Shown here: positions 44,690 to 53,487 of the stretch, one piece after another
Position numbering within the stretch: the first letter of the stretch is position 1
How the letters are laid out: every line of letters starts with the position of its first letter
Source: Betaproteobacteria bacterium
Lineage (GTDB): Bacteria > Pseudomonadota > Gammaproteobacteria > Burkholderiales > WYBJ01
Direction of reading: 5' to 3'
Length of the DNA: 64,000 bases
NCBI GenBank assembly: GCA_009377585.1
Contig: WHTS01000003.1
Coordinates: forward strand, 74,015 to 138,014
The notes under the pieces: model-generated
The model's input: the letters and a program-made list of their open reading frames with translations, nothing else
Databases searched by the model: none
What the model was told of the DNA's origin: nothing
Position numbers and translations under genes: made by a program

Positions 44690-45565
44690 ATGAGCCCGTT
44701 CGAGCTGATCGAGCCCACGTCGCTGCAGGAAGCGGTGAACCTGCTCGAACCGGCCGACCCGTCGGTGCGCGCGGCCGGCGGCTGCACCGCGCTCATGCTC
44801 ATGATGAAGGCCGGGGTGCTGAAACCGCGGCGCCTGGTGAGCTTGCGCCGCATCGAGCCGCGCTACTTCGCCATCGAGCGCGAACCGCAGGCGATCCGGC
44901 TCGGCGCCCAAGTCACGCTCACGCAACTCGAGCACTCTCCGGCGGTCCACGACGCGCTTCCGGTCGTGTGCCGCGCGCTCAGCCGGCTTGCCAACGTGCG
45001 CGTACGCAATGTCGCAACGGTCGGCGGCAACCTCGCGCACGCCGACCCGCACATGGACTTGCCTGCGCTGCTGGCCGCGCTCGATGCGCGCATCGTCGTG
45101 CAAGGCGCGGCCGGCACGCGCACGCTTGCGCTCGCCGAGCTGATCGCGGGCTACATGGAAACCACCCTCGCGGGCGACGAGCTGATCGCCGAGGTGCATA
45201 TCCCTGTTCACAAGGCGCGTCGGGCGGCGTACCGGAAGGTGACGACCCGGTGCGCCGACGATTGGCCGGCACTCGGCATCGCGGTCGCGCTGGACATGGG
45301 CGAGGACGGGATGGTGGACGATGCGCGCGTGGTGGTGAGCGCGGCCGTGGACCGGCCCACGCGCCTGAGCGCGGTGGAAGCGCTCGTTCGCGGCGCTCGG
45401 CTCGACGCTGCGCTGCTCGAGCGCGCGGGCGATGCGGCGGCCGAGCAGGAATTGATCGGCGATCAGCACGGTTCGGCGGCGTACAAGCGTGAGCTCCTGC
45501 GCGTGCACATGCGGCGCGCGTTACGCGAAGCCGTGTCAGCGCCCGCCGCTGCGGCTGCGCAATGA
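44690..45565 (+). CDS. Xanthine-dehydrogenase-family FAD subunit (CoxM-like)
   Basis: The protein has 291 residues. The FAD-binding motifs are RAAGGCTALMLMM and TVGGNLAHADPHMDLPALLAALDA, and a CO-dehydrogenase flavoprotein C-terminal domain follows. It passes electrons from the iron-sulfur subunit to an acceptor. No extra 4Fe-4S insert, as in 4-hydroxybenzoyl-CoA reductase, is seen. The Mo subunit (45680) and the 2Fe-2S subunit (47976) follow, so the order is FAD-Mo-FeS. The substrate of the complex is probably an aromatic or N-heteroaromatic compound. Confidence 0.92.
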   Translation: MSPFELIEPTSLQEAVNLLEPADPSVRAAGGCTALMLMMKAGVLKPRRLVSLRRIEPRYFAIEREPQAIRLGAQVTLTQLEHSPAVHDALPVVCRALSRLANVRVRNVATVGGNLAHADPHMDLPALLAALDARIVVQGAAGTRTLALAELIAGYMETTLAGDELIAEVHIPVHKARRAAYRKVTTRCADDWPALGIAVALDMGEDGMVDDARVVVSAAVDRPTRLSAVEALVRGARLDAALLERAGDAAAEQELIGDQHGSAAYKRELLRVHMRRALREAVSAPAAAAAQ

Positions 45566-45576
45566 GCTCACTGCGT

Positions 45577-45670
45577 GCGATGGCGCGACGAGTCAGTGGA
45601 TGCGATGACGCAATGAGCCGAGTGGATGGGACGATGCGACGAGCCGAGTGGACGCGATGATGCAATCGAG
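45577..45670 (+). repeat. Diverged direct repeat of about 40 bp
   Basis: Two related copies lie between the FAD and Mo subunit genes, at 45577-45617 and 45631-45670. Shared blocks are GCGACGAG, CGAGTGGA or CAGTGGA, GCGATGA and GCAAT. The 3' copy abuts the GTG start of the Mo subunit gene. It does not look coding. Confidence 0.5.
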
Positions 45671-45679
45671 GCCGCAGCA

Positions 45680-47968
45680 GTGAGCGCGCTCCGCCACAAC
45701 GGTCCGCAAGTCGGCCGTTCGGTGCTGCGCAAGGAGGCGCGCGCCAAGCTCACGGGCCGCGCGCCCTACGTGCACAACCTCGTGCTGCCCGGCATGCTGT
45801 ACGGCAAGATCGCGCGCAGCCCCATCGCGCATGGCCGCATCCGCCGCATCGATACCGCAGCCGCGCGCGCGCATCCCGGCGTGCATCGCGTGCTGACGGG
45901 CGAGGACATCCGGGCGCTCATTCCCGATCCGCACTACGGCCCGGCGTTTCACGATCAGCCGATCCTCGCGCTCGACAAGGTGCGCTACGCCGGCGAGCCG
46001 GTCGCGCTGGTGCTCGCGGCCGATCCGCACGTGGCCGAGGCGGCCGCACAGTCGATCGAGGTCGAGTACGAGGAGTTGCCCGCAGTCTTCGACGAAGTCG
46101 CGGCGATGACCTCGCAGGCCATCGTGCACGAGACGCTCAAGCCCGCCGGAACGTTTCCCGATCTCAAGCACCTGGCCGGCAAGCGCGACACCAATATCGC
46201 GCTCGACTTCCATCTGCGCCGCGGTGACGTGAACACCGCGTTCGCCGAGGCCGCGCAGGTCTTCGAGCATACGTTCAAGACGCAGCAGGTGCTGCACCTG
46301 CCGCTCGAGCCCTTCGTCACGGTGGCGGAACCGGGCGACGGGCGGCTCACGCTCCATACCGCTTCGCAGAGCCCGTCGTTCGTGCGCATCGAGATCGCGC
46401 GCCTGCTCGGCTGGCCGGAGAACCGCGTGCGGGTGCAGGTGCCGTTCCTGGGCGGCGGCTTCGGCGCCAAGCTCTACATCAAGCTGGAAGCGCTGGTCGC
46501 CGCGGCGGCGTTGATCGTACGCCGGCCAGTGAAGGTGGCGGCTTCGATGGAAGAGCAGTTCTACACGCTCACCAAGCATGCGGCCACGCTGCGCATCAAA
46601 AGCGGTGTGGACGGCAGCGGCCGCATCGTCGCGCGTGCATGCGAGGTGTGGTGGAACGGCGGCGCGTATGCCGACATCGGTCCGCGCATCACGCAGAAGT
46701 CGGGCTTCACCGCGCCCGGCCCATACGATATCGATAACGTGACGATCGATTCCTACGCGCTCTATACCAATCTGCCGCCTGCCGGGGCGCTGCGGGGCTT
46801 CGGCATCCCGCAGCTGGTGTGGGCTTACGAGAGCCATGCGGACATGGTTGCGCGCGCGATCGGCATGGATCCGCTCGAATTCCGCCGCAAGAACATTCTG
46901 CGCGAAGGCCGGCCGCAGGCAACCGGGACCATCATGCGCGATGCGGCGCTGGATCGGGTGCTGGAGCGGCTCGCGCAGCGCATGCGCTGGAACGAGCCCT
47001 TCGATCGCGCTAGCGGCACGCTCAAGCGCGGGCGCGGGATCGCGATCGGCTTCAAGGCGAGCATTTCGCCCACCACATCGGTTGCGATCGTGACCGTCAA
47101 CGCCGACGCGAGCTGTAGCCTGCTCTGCAGCACGGTCGACATGGGGCAGGGCTCGGATACCGCGATGGCGCAGATCGTGGGCGAAGTGCTGGGCGTCGAA
47201 GCCGAGCAGGTGAGCGTGGTGCATCCCGACACCGACGTGACGCCCTACGACATGGCAACGCTCGGCTCGCGCTCCACCTACCACATGGGCAACGCGGTCA
47301 GGCGCGCGGCCGAGGACGCACGCGACAAGCTGCTTGCGCTCGCCGGCGAGCTGGGCTTGCCGCCGGAGACCACGCCGATTCCGGATCTCTTTCGCAAGAA
47401 GTACGGCATGCAGGCCGGCAACGTGGTCGGCATGGGAAGCTTCGTCCCGGCGTATGCCCCGACCGATCACGCCACCGGCCAGTCGGACAACGTCACGCCG
47501 TTCTGGATGGTGGGGGCGACCGGTGTCGAAGTCGCCGTCGACACCGAGACCGGGCAGTTCGAAGTGACGCGGCTCGTCAACGTGGCCGATTGCGGCAAGG
47601 CGATCAATCCCGCGGTGGTTCAGACGCAACTCTCCGGCGCCGCTATCATGCAGCTCGGCTTCAGCACCTCCGAGCACATGCTCTTCCGCGACGGCCAGTT
47701 GATGAATGCGTCGCTTGCCGAATACAAGATTCCCGGCATGCTCGATGTGCCGGCTCGGATCGAGAACGAGGCAGTGGACGGCAACGAGCGCGGCGGCCCG
47801 TTCGGCGCCAAGGGCGTGGGCGAGAGCGGCACGTTCGGGGTGTCGCCGGCGATCGCGAACGCGATCGAGGATGCGGTCGGTGTGCGCCTGACCGCGCTGC
47901 CGCTCACCGCCGAGAGCGTGTACCGGGCGCTGCGCGTCCAGTGCGGCCAGCCGCTGGAAAACGAATGA
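45680..47968 (+). CDS. Xanthine-dehydrogenase-family molybdopterin subunit (CoxL-like)
   Basis: The protein has 762 residues. Early motifs are AKLTGRAPYVHNLVLPGMLYGKIARSPIAHGRI, then GGGFGAKLYIKLEAL. The cofactor region has VDMGQGSDTAMAQIVGEVL and GAKGVGESGTFG, where Glu715 is the expected catalytic base. It hydroxylates a ring or heterocyclic carbon using water, in the cytoplasm. No CO-dehydrogenase active-site Cys motif (CSFR) is seen. Start: the GTG at 45680. The 2Fe-2S subunit starts 7 bp after its stop. Confidence 0.93.
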   Translation: MSALRHNGPQVGRSVLRKEARAKLTGRAPYVHNLVLPGMLYGKIARSPIAHGRIRRIDTAAARAHPGVHRVLTGEDIRALIPDPHYGPAFHDQPILALDKVRYAGEPVALVLAADPHVAEAAAQSIEVEYEELPAVFDEVAAMTSQAIVHETLKPAGTFPDLKHLAGKRDTNIALDFHLRRGDVNTAFAEAAQVFEHTFKTQQVLHLPLEPFVTVAEPGDGRLTLHTASQSPSFVRIEIARLLGWPENRVRVQVPFLGGGFGAKLYIKLEALVAAAALIVRRPVKVAASMEEQFYTLTKHAATLRIKSGVDGSGRIVARACEVWWNGGAYADIGPRITQKSGFTAPGPYDIDNVTIDSYALYTNLPPAGALRGFGIPQLVWAYESHADMVARAIGMDPLEFRRKNILREGRPQATGTIMRDAALDRVLERLAQRMRWNEPFDRASGTLKRGRGIAIGFKASISPTTSVAIVTVNADASCSLLCSTVDMGQGSDTAMAQIVGEVLGVEAEQVSVVHPDTDVTPYDMATLGSRSTYHMGNAVRRAAEDARDKLLALAGELGLPPETTPIPDLFRKKYGMQAGNVVGMGSFVPAYAPTDHATGQSDNVTPFWMVGATGVEVAVDTETGQFEVTRLVNVADCGKAINPAVVQTQLSGAAIMQLGFSTSEHMLFRDGQLMNASLAEYKIPGMLDVPARIENEAVDGNERGGPFGAKGVGESGTFGVSPAIANAIEDAVGVRLTALPLTAESVYRALRVQCGQPLENE

Positions 47969-47975
47969 GGGACCA

Positions 47976-48599
47976 ATGAGCGTGGAAGCCGCGGCCGAGC
48001 GCACGATCCGCTTTCGCTTGAACGGCGAAGCGGTCAGCGCGCAGATTGGAAGCCATCACACGCTGGTGGAGCTGCTGCAGCGGATGGGACTCGGCGGCGC
48101 ACGCGAAAGTTGTGCGCAAGGGCTGTGCGGCTGTTGCACGGTGCTCGTCGACGGGACGGCGGTTTCCGGTTGTCTGTACCTGGCGGCGTTCGTGGACGGC
48201 GCGGAAGTGGCCACCATCGAGCAGGTACACGGCGATGACCAGCAATGGATGCTTCGGACGGCGCAACAAGCAAGACCCACGACGCTCCCCTCTCCCTCTG
48301 GGAGAGGGGCTGGGGGTGAGGGAAACGACGCCACGCGAGGTTACGGGACGCAAGTCGCGATGGATGACCTCGGCCTGGATGCGGTACAGAGAGCGTTCGC
48401 CGCATGCGGCGCATTCCAGTGCGGCTTCTGCACGCCCGGGTTCGTGCTCATGAGCCGGCAGCTCCTGGACGCGAATCCCGATCCGAGCGAAGACGAGATC
48501 CGGCATTACCTGTCCGGCAACCTGTGCCGGTGCGCGGCCTATCCGGAGATCGTGCGCGCCGTGCAGCTCGCGGCCCGCATGCGCGCAGGCCAGGCATGA
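47976..48599 (+). CDS. Xanthine-dehydrogenase-family 2Fe-2S subunit with in-frame repeat insertion
   Basis: The protein has 207 residues; relatives usually have about 150-170. The plant-type ferredoxin domain (ESCAQGLCGCCTVLVDGTAVSGC) and the second 2Fe-2S domain (CGFCTPGFVL and NLCRCAAY) are intact, with all eight cysteines. Between them about 40 extra residues include LPSPSGRGAGGEGN, which is a translated family A hairpin repeat (48287-48322). The frame is kept, so the subunit may still fold with a longer linker. It ends overlapping the UbiD gene by 4 bp (ATGA). Confidence 0.92.
   Translation: MSVEAAAERTIRFRLNGEAVSAQIGSHHTLVELLQRMGLGGARESCAQGLCGCCTVLVDGTAVSGCLYLAAFVDGAEVATIEQVHGDDQQWMLRTAQQARPTTLPSPSGRGAGGEGNDATRGYGTQVAMDDLGLDAVQRAFAACGAFQCGFCTPGFVLMSRQLLDANPDPSEDEIRHYLSGNLCRCAAYPEIVRAVQLAARMRAGQA
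48287..48322. repeat. Family A hairpin repeat inside a coding region
   Basis: CCCCTCTCCC (48287-48296), loop TCT, GGGAGAGGGG (48300-48309) and then CTGGGGGTGAGGG match the reverse complement of the intergenic copies at 15441 and 17200. Here the element is read through in frame as part of the 2Fe-2S subunit. Confidence 0.85.
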
Positions 48600-50047
48600 G
48601 CGCCGCCACCGGCAATCCGCTCGACTTGCGCGTCTGGCTGGAGGAAGCGCGGCGCCTGGGCGAGCTGCGCGATGTCGAAGGCGCCGACTGGAATCTCGAG
48701 CTCGGCACGGTCAGCGAGCTGAACGTCAAGAAAACCAACCCGCCTGCCCTGCTGTTCGACCGTATCCCGGGCTATCCCGCGGGCTATCGTGTGCTCACCT
48801 GCAGCACGTCGAGCCCGGCGCGGCTTGCTTCCATCCTGCGGCTCGGGCCCGAGCAAAGCCACCATGGGCTGGTGCAGAAGCTGCGCGGCAGGCCGGCGCA
48901 ATGGCAGGCGCGTGCTGCGCAGTTCAAGCCGGTCGGGGTAGAAGGCGGGCCGGTGTTCGACAACGCAGTGAGCGGGGCCGACCTGGATCTGTTCGCGTTC
49001 CCGTCGCCGCTTTGGCACGAAGGCGATGGCGGGCGCTACATCGGCACGGGCTGCATGGTGGTGACGCGCGATTACGACAGCGACTGGATCAACGTCGGCA
49101 CCTACCGGGTGATGATTCACGACCGCAACCACGTCGGGCTCGACATGATTCCGGGCAAGCACGGCGCGATCCAGTATCGCAAGCACATGGCCGCGGGCAA
49201 GCCCTTCCCGGTGTGCATCGTGCTCGGCGCCGATCCGCTCGGCTACCTGGTGTCGGGGATCGAGGTGCCATTCGGCATGTGCGAATACGACTACATCGGG
49301 GCGATCCTGAACGAGCCGGTCGCCGTGGTGAAGGGCGCGCTCACCGGGCTGCCTCTTCCGGCAGCCTCGGAGATCGTGCTCGAAGGCTGGGCGCAGCCGG
49401 GCGACGAGCGCATCGAAGGACCGTTCGGCGAATTCCACGGCTACTACCCCGGCAAGGCCGCCACCGCGCCTGCGGTGAAGATCGAGCGCATCTACTTCCG
49501 AAACGATCCGATCATGATCGGCAGTCCGCCCGCCAAGCCGCCGAACGACTATTCGTATTCGAAGGCGGTCATGCGCTCGGCACTGCTGTTCGATGCGCTG
49601 GCCGCGGCCGGCGTGCCCGACGTCGCCGCAGTCTGGGCGCACGAGATCGGCGGCGCGCGCATGTTCAACGTGGTCGCGATCAAGCAACGCTACGCCGGGC
49701 ATGCGCGTCAGGCCGGCCACATCCTCAACCAGTGCGGGGTCGGCGCCTACATGTCGCGCTACTCGGTGGTGGTGGATGAGGACATCGATCCGTCGAACCT
49801 GCAGGAAGTGATGTGGGCGGTGGCGACGCGCACCGATCCGGCGCTCGACATCGACATCATCCAGCGCGGCATGGGCTCGAAGAACGACCCGATGTCGATT
49901 GCCTACCCGTATGCGGCGCCGTTGAGCTCCAAGGCGATCATCGACGCCTGCCGGCCGTACGATTTCCTGCACGAGTTCCCCGCCGTGGCCGAAGCGAGCA
50001 AGGAGCTGCAGGAGAAGATCCGCGCGAAATGGAAGGACCTGCTCTGA
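48596..50047 (+). CDS. UbiD-family decarboxylase
   Basis: The protein has 483 residues. It shows the UbiD pattern: KKTNPPALLFDRIPGYPAGYRV, GTGCMVVTRDYDSDWINVGTYR, GIEVPFGMCEYDYIGAI, EGPFGEFHGYYPG and SSKAIIDACRPYDF. The family uses prenylated FMN to add or remove CO2 on aromatic or unsaturated acids; the Glu-Arg-Glu site residues lie around EGPFGEF. A UbiX prenyltransferase gene is not in the window. Coupled to the hydroxylase operon by a 4-bp overlap, it may decarboxylate the hydroxylated ring acid. Confidence 0.9.
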   Translation: MSAATGNPLDLRVWLEEARRLGELRDVEGADWNLELGTVSELNVKKTNPPALLFDRIPGYPAGYRVLTCSTSSPARLASILRLGPEQSHHGLVQKLRGRPAQWQARAAQFKPVGVEGGPVFDNAVSGADLDLFAFPSPLWHEGDGGRYIGTGCMVVTRDYDSDWINVGTYRVMIHDRNHVGLDMIPGKHGAIQYRKHMAAGKPFPVCIVLGADPLGYLVSGIEVPFGMCEYDYIGAILNEPVAVVKGALTGLPLPAASEIVLEGWAQPGDERIEGPFGEFHGYYPGKAATAPAVKIERIYFRNDPIMIGSPPAKPPNDYSYSKAVMRSALLFDALAAAGVPDVAAVWAHEIGGARMFNVVAIKQRYAGHARQAGHILNQCGVGAYMSRYSVVVDEDIDPSNLQEVMWAVATRTDPALDIDIIQRGMGSKNDPMSIAYPYAAPLSSKAIIDACRPYDFLHEFPAVAEASKELQEKIRAKWKDLL

Positions 50048-50076
50048 GGAGCAGGCCGCATCAGGGAGAGCACAAC

Positions 50077-51048
50077 ATGCCGCGTTTCACCACCCTCCTC
50101 TTCGGCGCGAGCTTGCTGGCAGCCGCCGCTGGCCTGCAGGCGCAGGATTACCCGACCAAGCCCATCCGCGTCCTGGTGCCGTTCGCGCCCGGCGGCGTGG
50201 TCGACACCTCCACCCGCATCCTCACCAACAAGCTCACCGAGCGGCTCGGCTGGACCTTCGTCATCGACAACCGTCCCGGCGGCAATGGCTTCATCGCAGT
50301 CGGCATCGCGGCAAAGGCGCCAGCCGACGGCTACACGCTGCTGTGCGCGCACACCGGCGAGTTCTCGGTGAACCCGGTCGTGCTCAAGAACGTGCCGTAT
50401 GACCTCGATCGCGACTTCACGCCCATTACCATGCTGAGTGACGCCGCCATGGCGGTGGTGGTCAGCACCGCGTCCGGCATCGGCGGCTTCAAGGAGCTGG
50501 TGGCTGCCGCCAAGGCCAAGCCGGGGGAAGTGACCTACGGCTCGCCGGGCACGGGATCGGTCAACCAGCTGGCCGCCGAATGGATCGCCGCCGCGGCAGG
50601 CATCAAGCTGCTGCACGTGCCCTACAAGGGCGGCGCACCGGCCGTGGCCGCCGTCGCAGGCGGCGAGGTCGCCTTCACCGTGGCCGGCATTCCCGGGGTC
50701 ATTGCGCATCTGAAATCCGACCGCGTCAAGGTGATCGGGGTGACGACGGCCAAGCGCTCGCCGCACGGGCCCGACTGGATGACGCCGCAGGAGGCCGGCA
50801 TACCCGGAGTGGACGCCTCGATCTGGGTTGGATTGTTCGCACCCAAGGGCCTGCCGAAGTCGGTCGTCGACAAGCTTTACGCGGAAACGCGCGCGACACT
50901 GAAACTTCCGGACGTGTGCGAACGCTACGCGACCGTTGGCGCCGCCGATACCATTGGCATGCCGCCGGCGGAGTTCCATGCGCGGATCAAGCGCGATCTC
51001 GAAACCTATCGCAAGGTGGCCCGTCAGGTCGGCATCCAGCCGCAGTAA
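50077..51048 (+). CDS. Bug/TctC-family periplasmic solute-binding protein
   Basis: The protein has 323 residues. Signal peptide FTTLLFGASLLAAAAGLQAQ, then DYPTKPIRVLVPFAPGGVVDTSTRIL, VIDNRPGGNGFIAVGIAAKA, YGSPGTGSVNQLAAEWIA and LLHVPYKGGAP. The ATG at 50077 has GGGAG 8 bases upstream. It follows the UbiD gene by 29 bp, so it probably captures the acid that this operon degrades. The membrane part of the transporter is not here. Confidence 0.93.
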   Translation: MPRFTTLLFGASLLAAAAGLQAQDYPTKPIRVLVPFAPGGVVDTSTRILTNKLTERLGWTFVIDNRPGGNGFIAVGIAAKAPADGYTLLCAHTGEFSVNPVVLKNVPYDLDRDFTPITMLSDAAMAVVVSTASGIGGFKELVAAAKAKPGEVTYGSPGTGSVNQLAAEWIAAAAGIKLLHVPYKGGAPAVAAVAGGEVAFTVAGIPGVIAHLKSDRVKVIGVTTAKRSPHGPDWMTPQEAGIPGVDASIWVGLFAPKGLPKSVVDKLYAETRATLKLPDVCERYATVGAADTIGMPPAEFHARIKRDLETYRKVARQVGIQPQ

Positions 51049-51161
51049 ACAGGGAGGCGATGCTCCGAATTGGAGGGAGCTTGGCTCATGCACCGGGTAC
51101 AGATCCTCGGCGGGCGTCCGATAGAAAGGTTCTGGATCGTTTTGATCGCGCTTTTTTCCCC

Positions 51162-52307
51162 ATGCAGACGCTGACCACGCTCGAGAAGCTCGTGCTGACC
51201 GTGGCGCTTGCGGCCGCAACCGTCACCAGTTGGGCCGCGCCCGCCATCCCGCGCAGCGAGATCGAGCGCAAGCCGATGCGGCTGCTGGCGGTTTTCGAGG
51301 GGGGCGCGGCGATCGAGCTCGAAGCGCTGCTCGTCAAGCCGGCAGCCGAGGCGCGCTATCCGCTGGCGCTCATCACCCACGGCTCGCCGCGGCAGAGCGA
51401 GGCGCGGCGCCGGATGTCGGCTGCGCAGATGTCCTTCCAGGCTGAGGAACTGGCGCGGCGCGGTTACGTCGCCGTGGTGGTGATGCGGCGGGGCTACGGC
51501 ACATCCGAAGGCAGCTGGGACGAGTCGTCCGGCCGCTGCGATTCCGCCGACCACGAACGCGCGGCACGCGAAAGCGCGCGTGATTTGCGCGCGGCCCTGC
51601 GCGCGCTCGCATCTCATCCGCAGGTCGATGCGACCCGGACGATCGTCATCGGCCAGTCGGCGGGCGGCATCGGCACCCTCGCGCTGGCGGCCGATCCGCC
51701 CCCGGGGTTGAAGGCGGTGGTGAACTTCGCCGGCGGCCGCGGCTCGCGCGCGCCGAACGAGATCTGCCGCGAAGACCGTCTGATCGAAGCCTACGCAGCA
51801 TTCGGCAAGGCGGCGCGCGTGCCGAGCTTGTGGATCTACACCGAGAACGACCACTATTTCGGCCCGGAGCTCGCTCGGCGCATGTTCGCCGCCTACCGGG
51901 AAAAAGGCGGCGTCGGCGAATTGCGCCTGTTGCCGGCGTTCGGCGAAGACGGCCATGCCCTATTCGCCCGCCGCGGCGGTGTGCCGCAATGGCGGCCCCT
52001 GCTCGACGCGTTCCTGCGCAAAAACGATCTGCCGACCTGGGATTCGCCGCCGACCGAGCCGTCGGTCGCGCAGCTGCCGGCGCCCGAAGTGCTGGCCACG
52101 GAATACCTGCAGCAGTGGCATCGCTACCTGGAGTCGTCCGACAACAAGGCGTTCGCCATCTCGCCCACCGGCCGGTTCGCCTGGCGCTCGGGCCGGTACA
52201 CCCCGGCCGCGGCGCGCACGGCCGCGCTCGATGCTTGCGGGCTGCAGTCGTGCCGCCTCTACTCGCAGAACGACACGCTGGTATCCGAGACGCTCGTATC
52301 GCGCTGA
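51162..52307 (+). CDS. Secreted alpha/beta hydrolase
   Basis: The protein has 381 residues. A signal peptide (LEKLVLTVALAAATVTSWAAP) is followed by a dienelactone-hydrolase-like fold: RYPLALITHGSPRQSEARRR, the nucleophile elbow IVIGQSAGGIGTLALA, the acid near YTENDHYFGP and the His in FGEDGHALF. The last about 80 residues (WHRYLESSDNKAFAISPTGRFAW) are an extra domain I do not recognise. The likely role is ester or lactone cleavage in the periplasm. The ATG at 51162 has no strong ribosome site. Confidence 0.82.
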   Translation: MQTLTTLEKLVLTVALAAATVTSWAAPAIPRSEIERKPMRLLAVFEGGAAIELEALLVKPAAEARYPLALITHGSPRQSEARRRMSAAQMSFQAEELARRGYVAVVVMRRGYGTSEGSWDESSGRCDSADHERAARESARDLRAALRALASHPQVDATRTIVIGQSAGGIGTLALAADPPPGLKAVVNFAGGRGSRAPNEICREDRLIEAYAAFGKAARVPSLWIYTENDHYFGPELARRMFAAYREKGGVGELRLLPAFGEDGHALFARRGGVPQWRPLLDAFLRKNDLPTWDSPPTEPSVAQLPAPEVLATEYLQQWHRYLESSDNKAFAISPTGRFAWRSGRYTPAAARTAALDACGLQSCRLYSQNDTLVSETLVSR

Positions 52308-52335
52308 AGGCCAGCGGCGCGTAGACTGCCCTCGC

Positions 52336-53487
52336 ATGGCAGAAAGCTTCGACAAGGGGCGCCTGGCCAAATCGTTGCGCGATACCCAGCAGCCGCTGGA
52401 ACGGGCGCGCACGCTGCCCGCGCCGTGCTACCACGCCGAGTCGATTCACGCGCTGGAGCAAGAGGCGCTCTTCGCGCGGCATTGGTTGGCCGTCGCGCGC
52501 GAACAAGATCTGACCGACGCCGGCCATTTCGTGACCCGCGACATCGGCCGGGAACGGGTGCTGGTGGTGCGCGGTCACGACGGCTGCCTGCGCGCCTTCT
52601 TCAACGTCTGCCGCCATCGCGGGTCGCGTCTGGTGGAGGAAGCGAGCGGGCGCTTGCAGCAGGCGATCGCCTGCCCGTATCACGCCTGGACCTACGCGCT
52701 GGACGGTCGGCTGTTGCGGGCGCCGCGAATGGATACGGGTAATGGCGCCGAAGCGCTCGCCTTGAGCGCCATGCCGCTCGCGCGTAAGGACGGCTTCGTG
52801 TTCGTCAATTTCGATAGTGCGGCGAGGCCACTGGACGAGGCGCTTGCCGACCTGCCCGACGGATCGCGCTTGGGCCTGGAGCGGCTGCGGCGCGTGCGCG
52901 CGCTCGAATACCGCGTCGAGGCGAACTGGAAGCTCGTGTGCGAAAACTACAGCGAGTGCTACCACTGCCCGCGCGCGCATCCGCAGCTCGACCGTTTGAG
53001 CGAGACTTCGATCGGCGGCTTCGAACAGGGCCGCTGCTTCAACGGCGGGCCGATGCGCCTGCGCGCGGGTTTCGATACGCTCTCGATGAGTGGGCGTAGC
53101 ACCTGGCCGCGGTTAGGCAATGTGGGTTGCGGCGCGGACGAAGCTCTCGTGCACTACTATCTCGTTTATCCGAACCTGATGCTCGGCATACATCCCGACT
53201 ACCTGAGCGTGCATACGGTATGGCCTATGAGCGCGCACGCTTCGCGCGTTTCGTGCGAGATTTCCGTGCCGCGCGAGACGCTCACTTTGCCGGGCTTCGA
53301 CCCGGCGCCGGTGATCGACTTCTGGGAGCTCACGAACACGCAGGATTGGGCTTTGTGCGAGCGGGTGCAACGCGGCGTCGCTTCGCGCGGTTACCGGCCC
53401 GGCCCGTATGCGCCGAGCGAGCGCTGCGTACATGCTTTCGACGCATGGTATGCGCAGTGGCTCGCATCGGCCCTCGCCAGCGCATGA
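52336..53487 (+). CDS. Rieske non-heme iron oxygenase, alpha subunit
   Basis: The protein has 383 residues. The Rieske cluster ligands are Cys92 and His94 in CRHRGSRLV and Cys113 and His116 in CPYHAWTY. The mononuclear iron site is in NYSECYHCPRAHPQL, with the third ligand probably the Asp in TNTQDWALCERVQ near the C-terminus. It hydroxylates or demethylates an aromatic or quaternary-amine substrate; reductase genes are not adjacent. Its stop overlaps the start of the next Bug gene (ATGATG). Confidence 0.92.
   Translation: MAESFDKGRLAKSLRDTQQPLERARTLPAPCYHAESIHALEQEALFARHWLAVAREQDLTDAGHFVTRDIGRERVLVVRGHDGCLRAFFNVCRHRGSRLVEEASGRLQQAIACPYHAWTYALDGRLLRAPRMDTGNGAEALALSAMPLARKDGFVFVNFDSAARPLDEALADLPDGSRLGLERLRRVRALEYRVEANWKLVCENYSECYHCPRAHPQLDRLSETSIGGFEQGRCFNGGPMRLRAGFDTLSMSGRSTWPRLGNVGCGADEALVHYYLVYPNLMLGIHPDYLSVHTVWPMSAHASRVSCEISVPRETLTLPGFDPAPVIDFWELTNTQDWALCERVQRGVASRGYRPGPYAPSERCVHAFDAWYAQWLASALASA

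Noticed and set aside
44409-44690. A 93-codon minus-strand frame ending NLLFCGKTR
   Set aside because: No start context and no recognised family; the first half is Arg-rich, as expected of a shadow frame.
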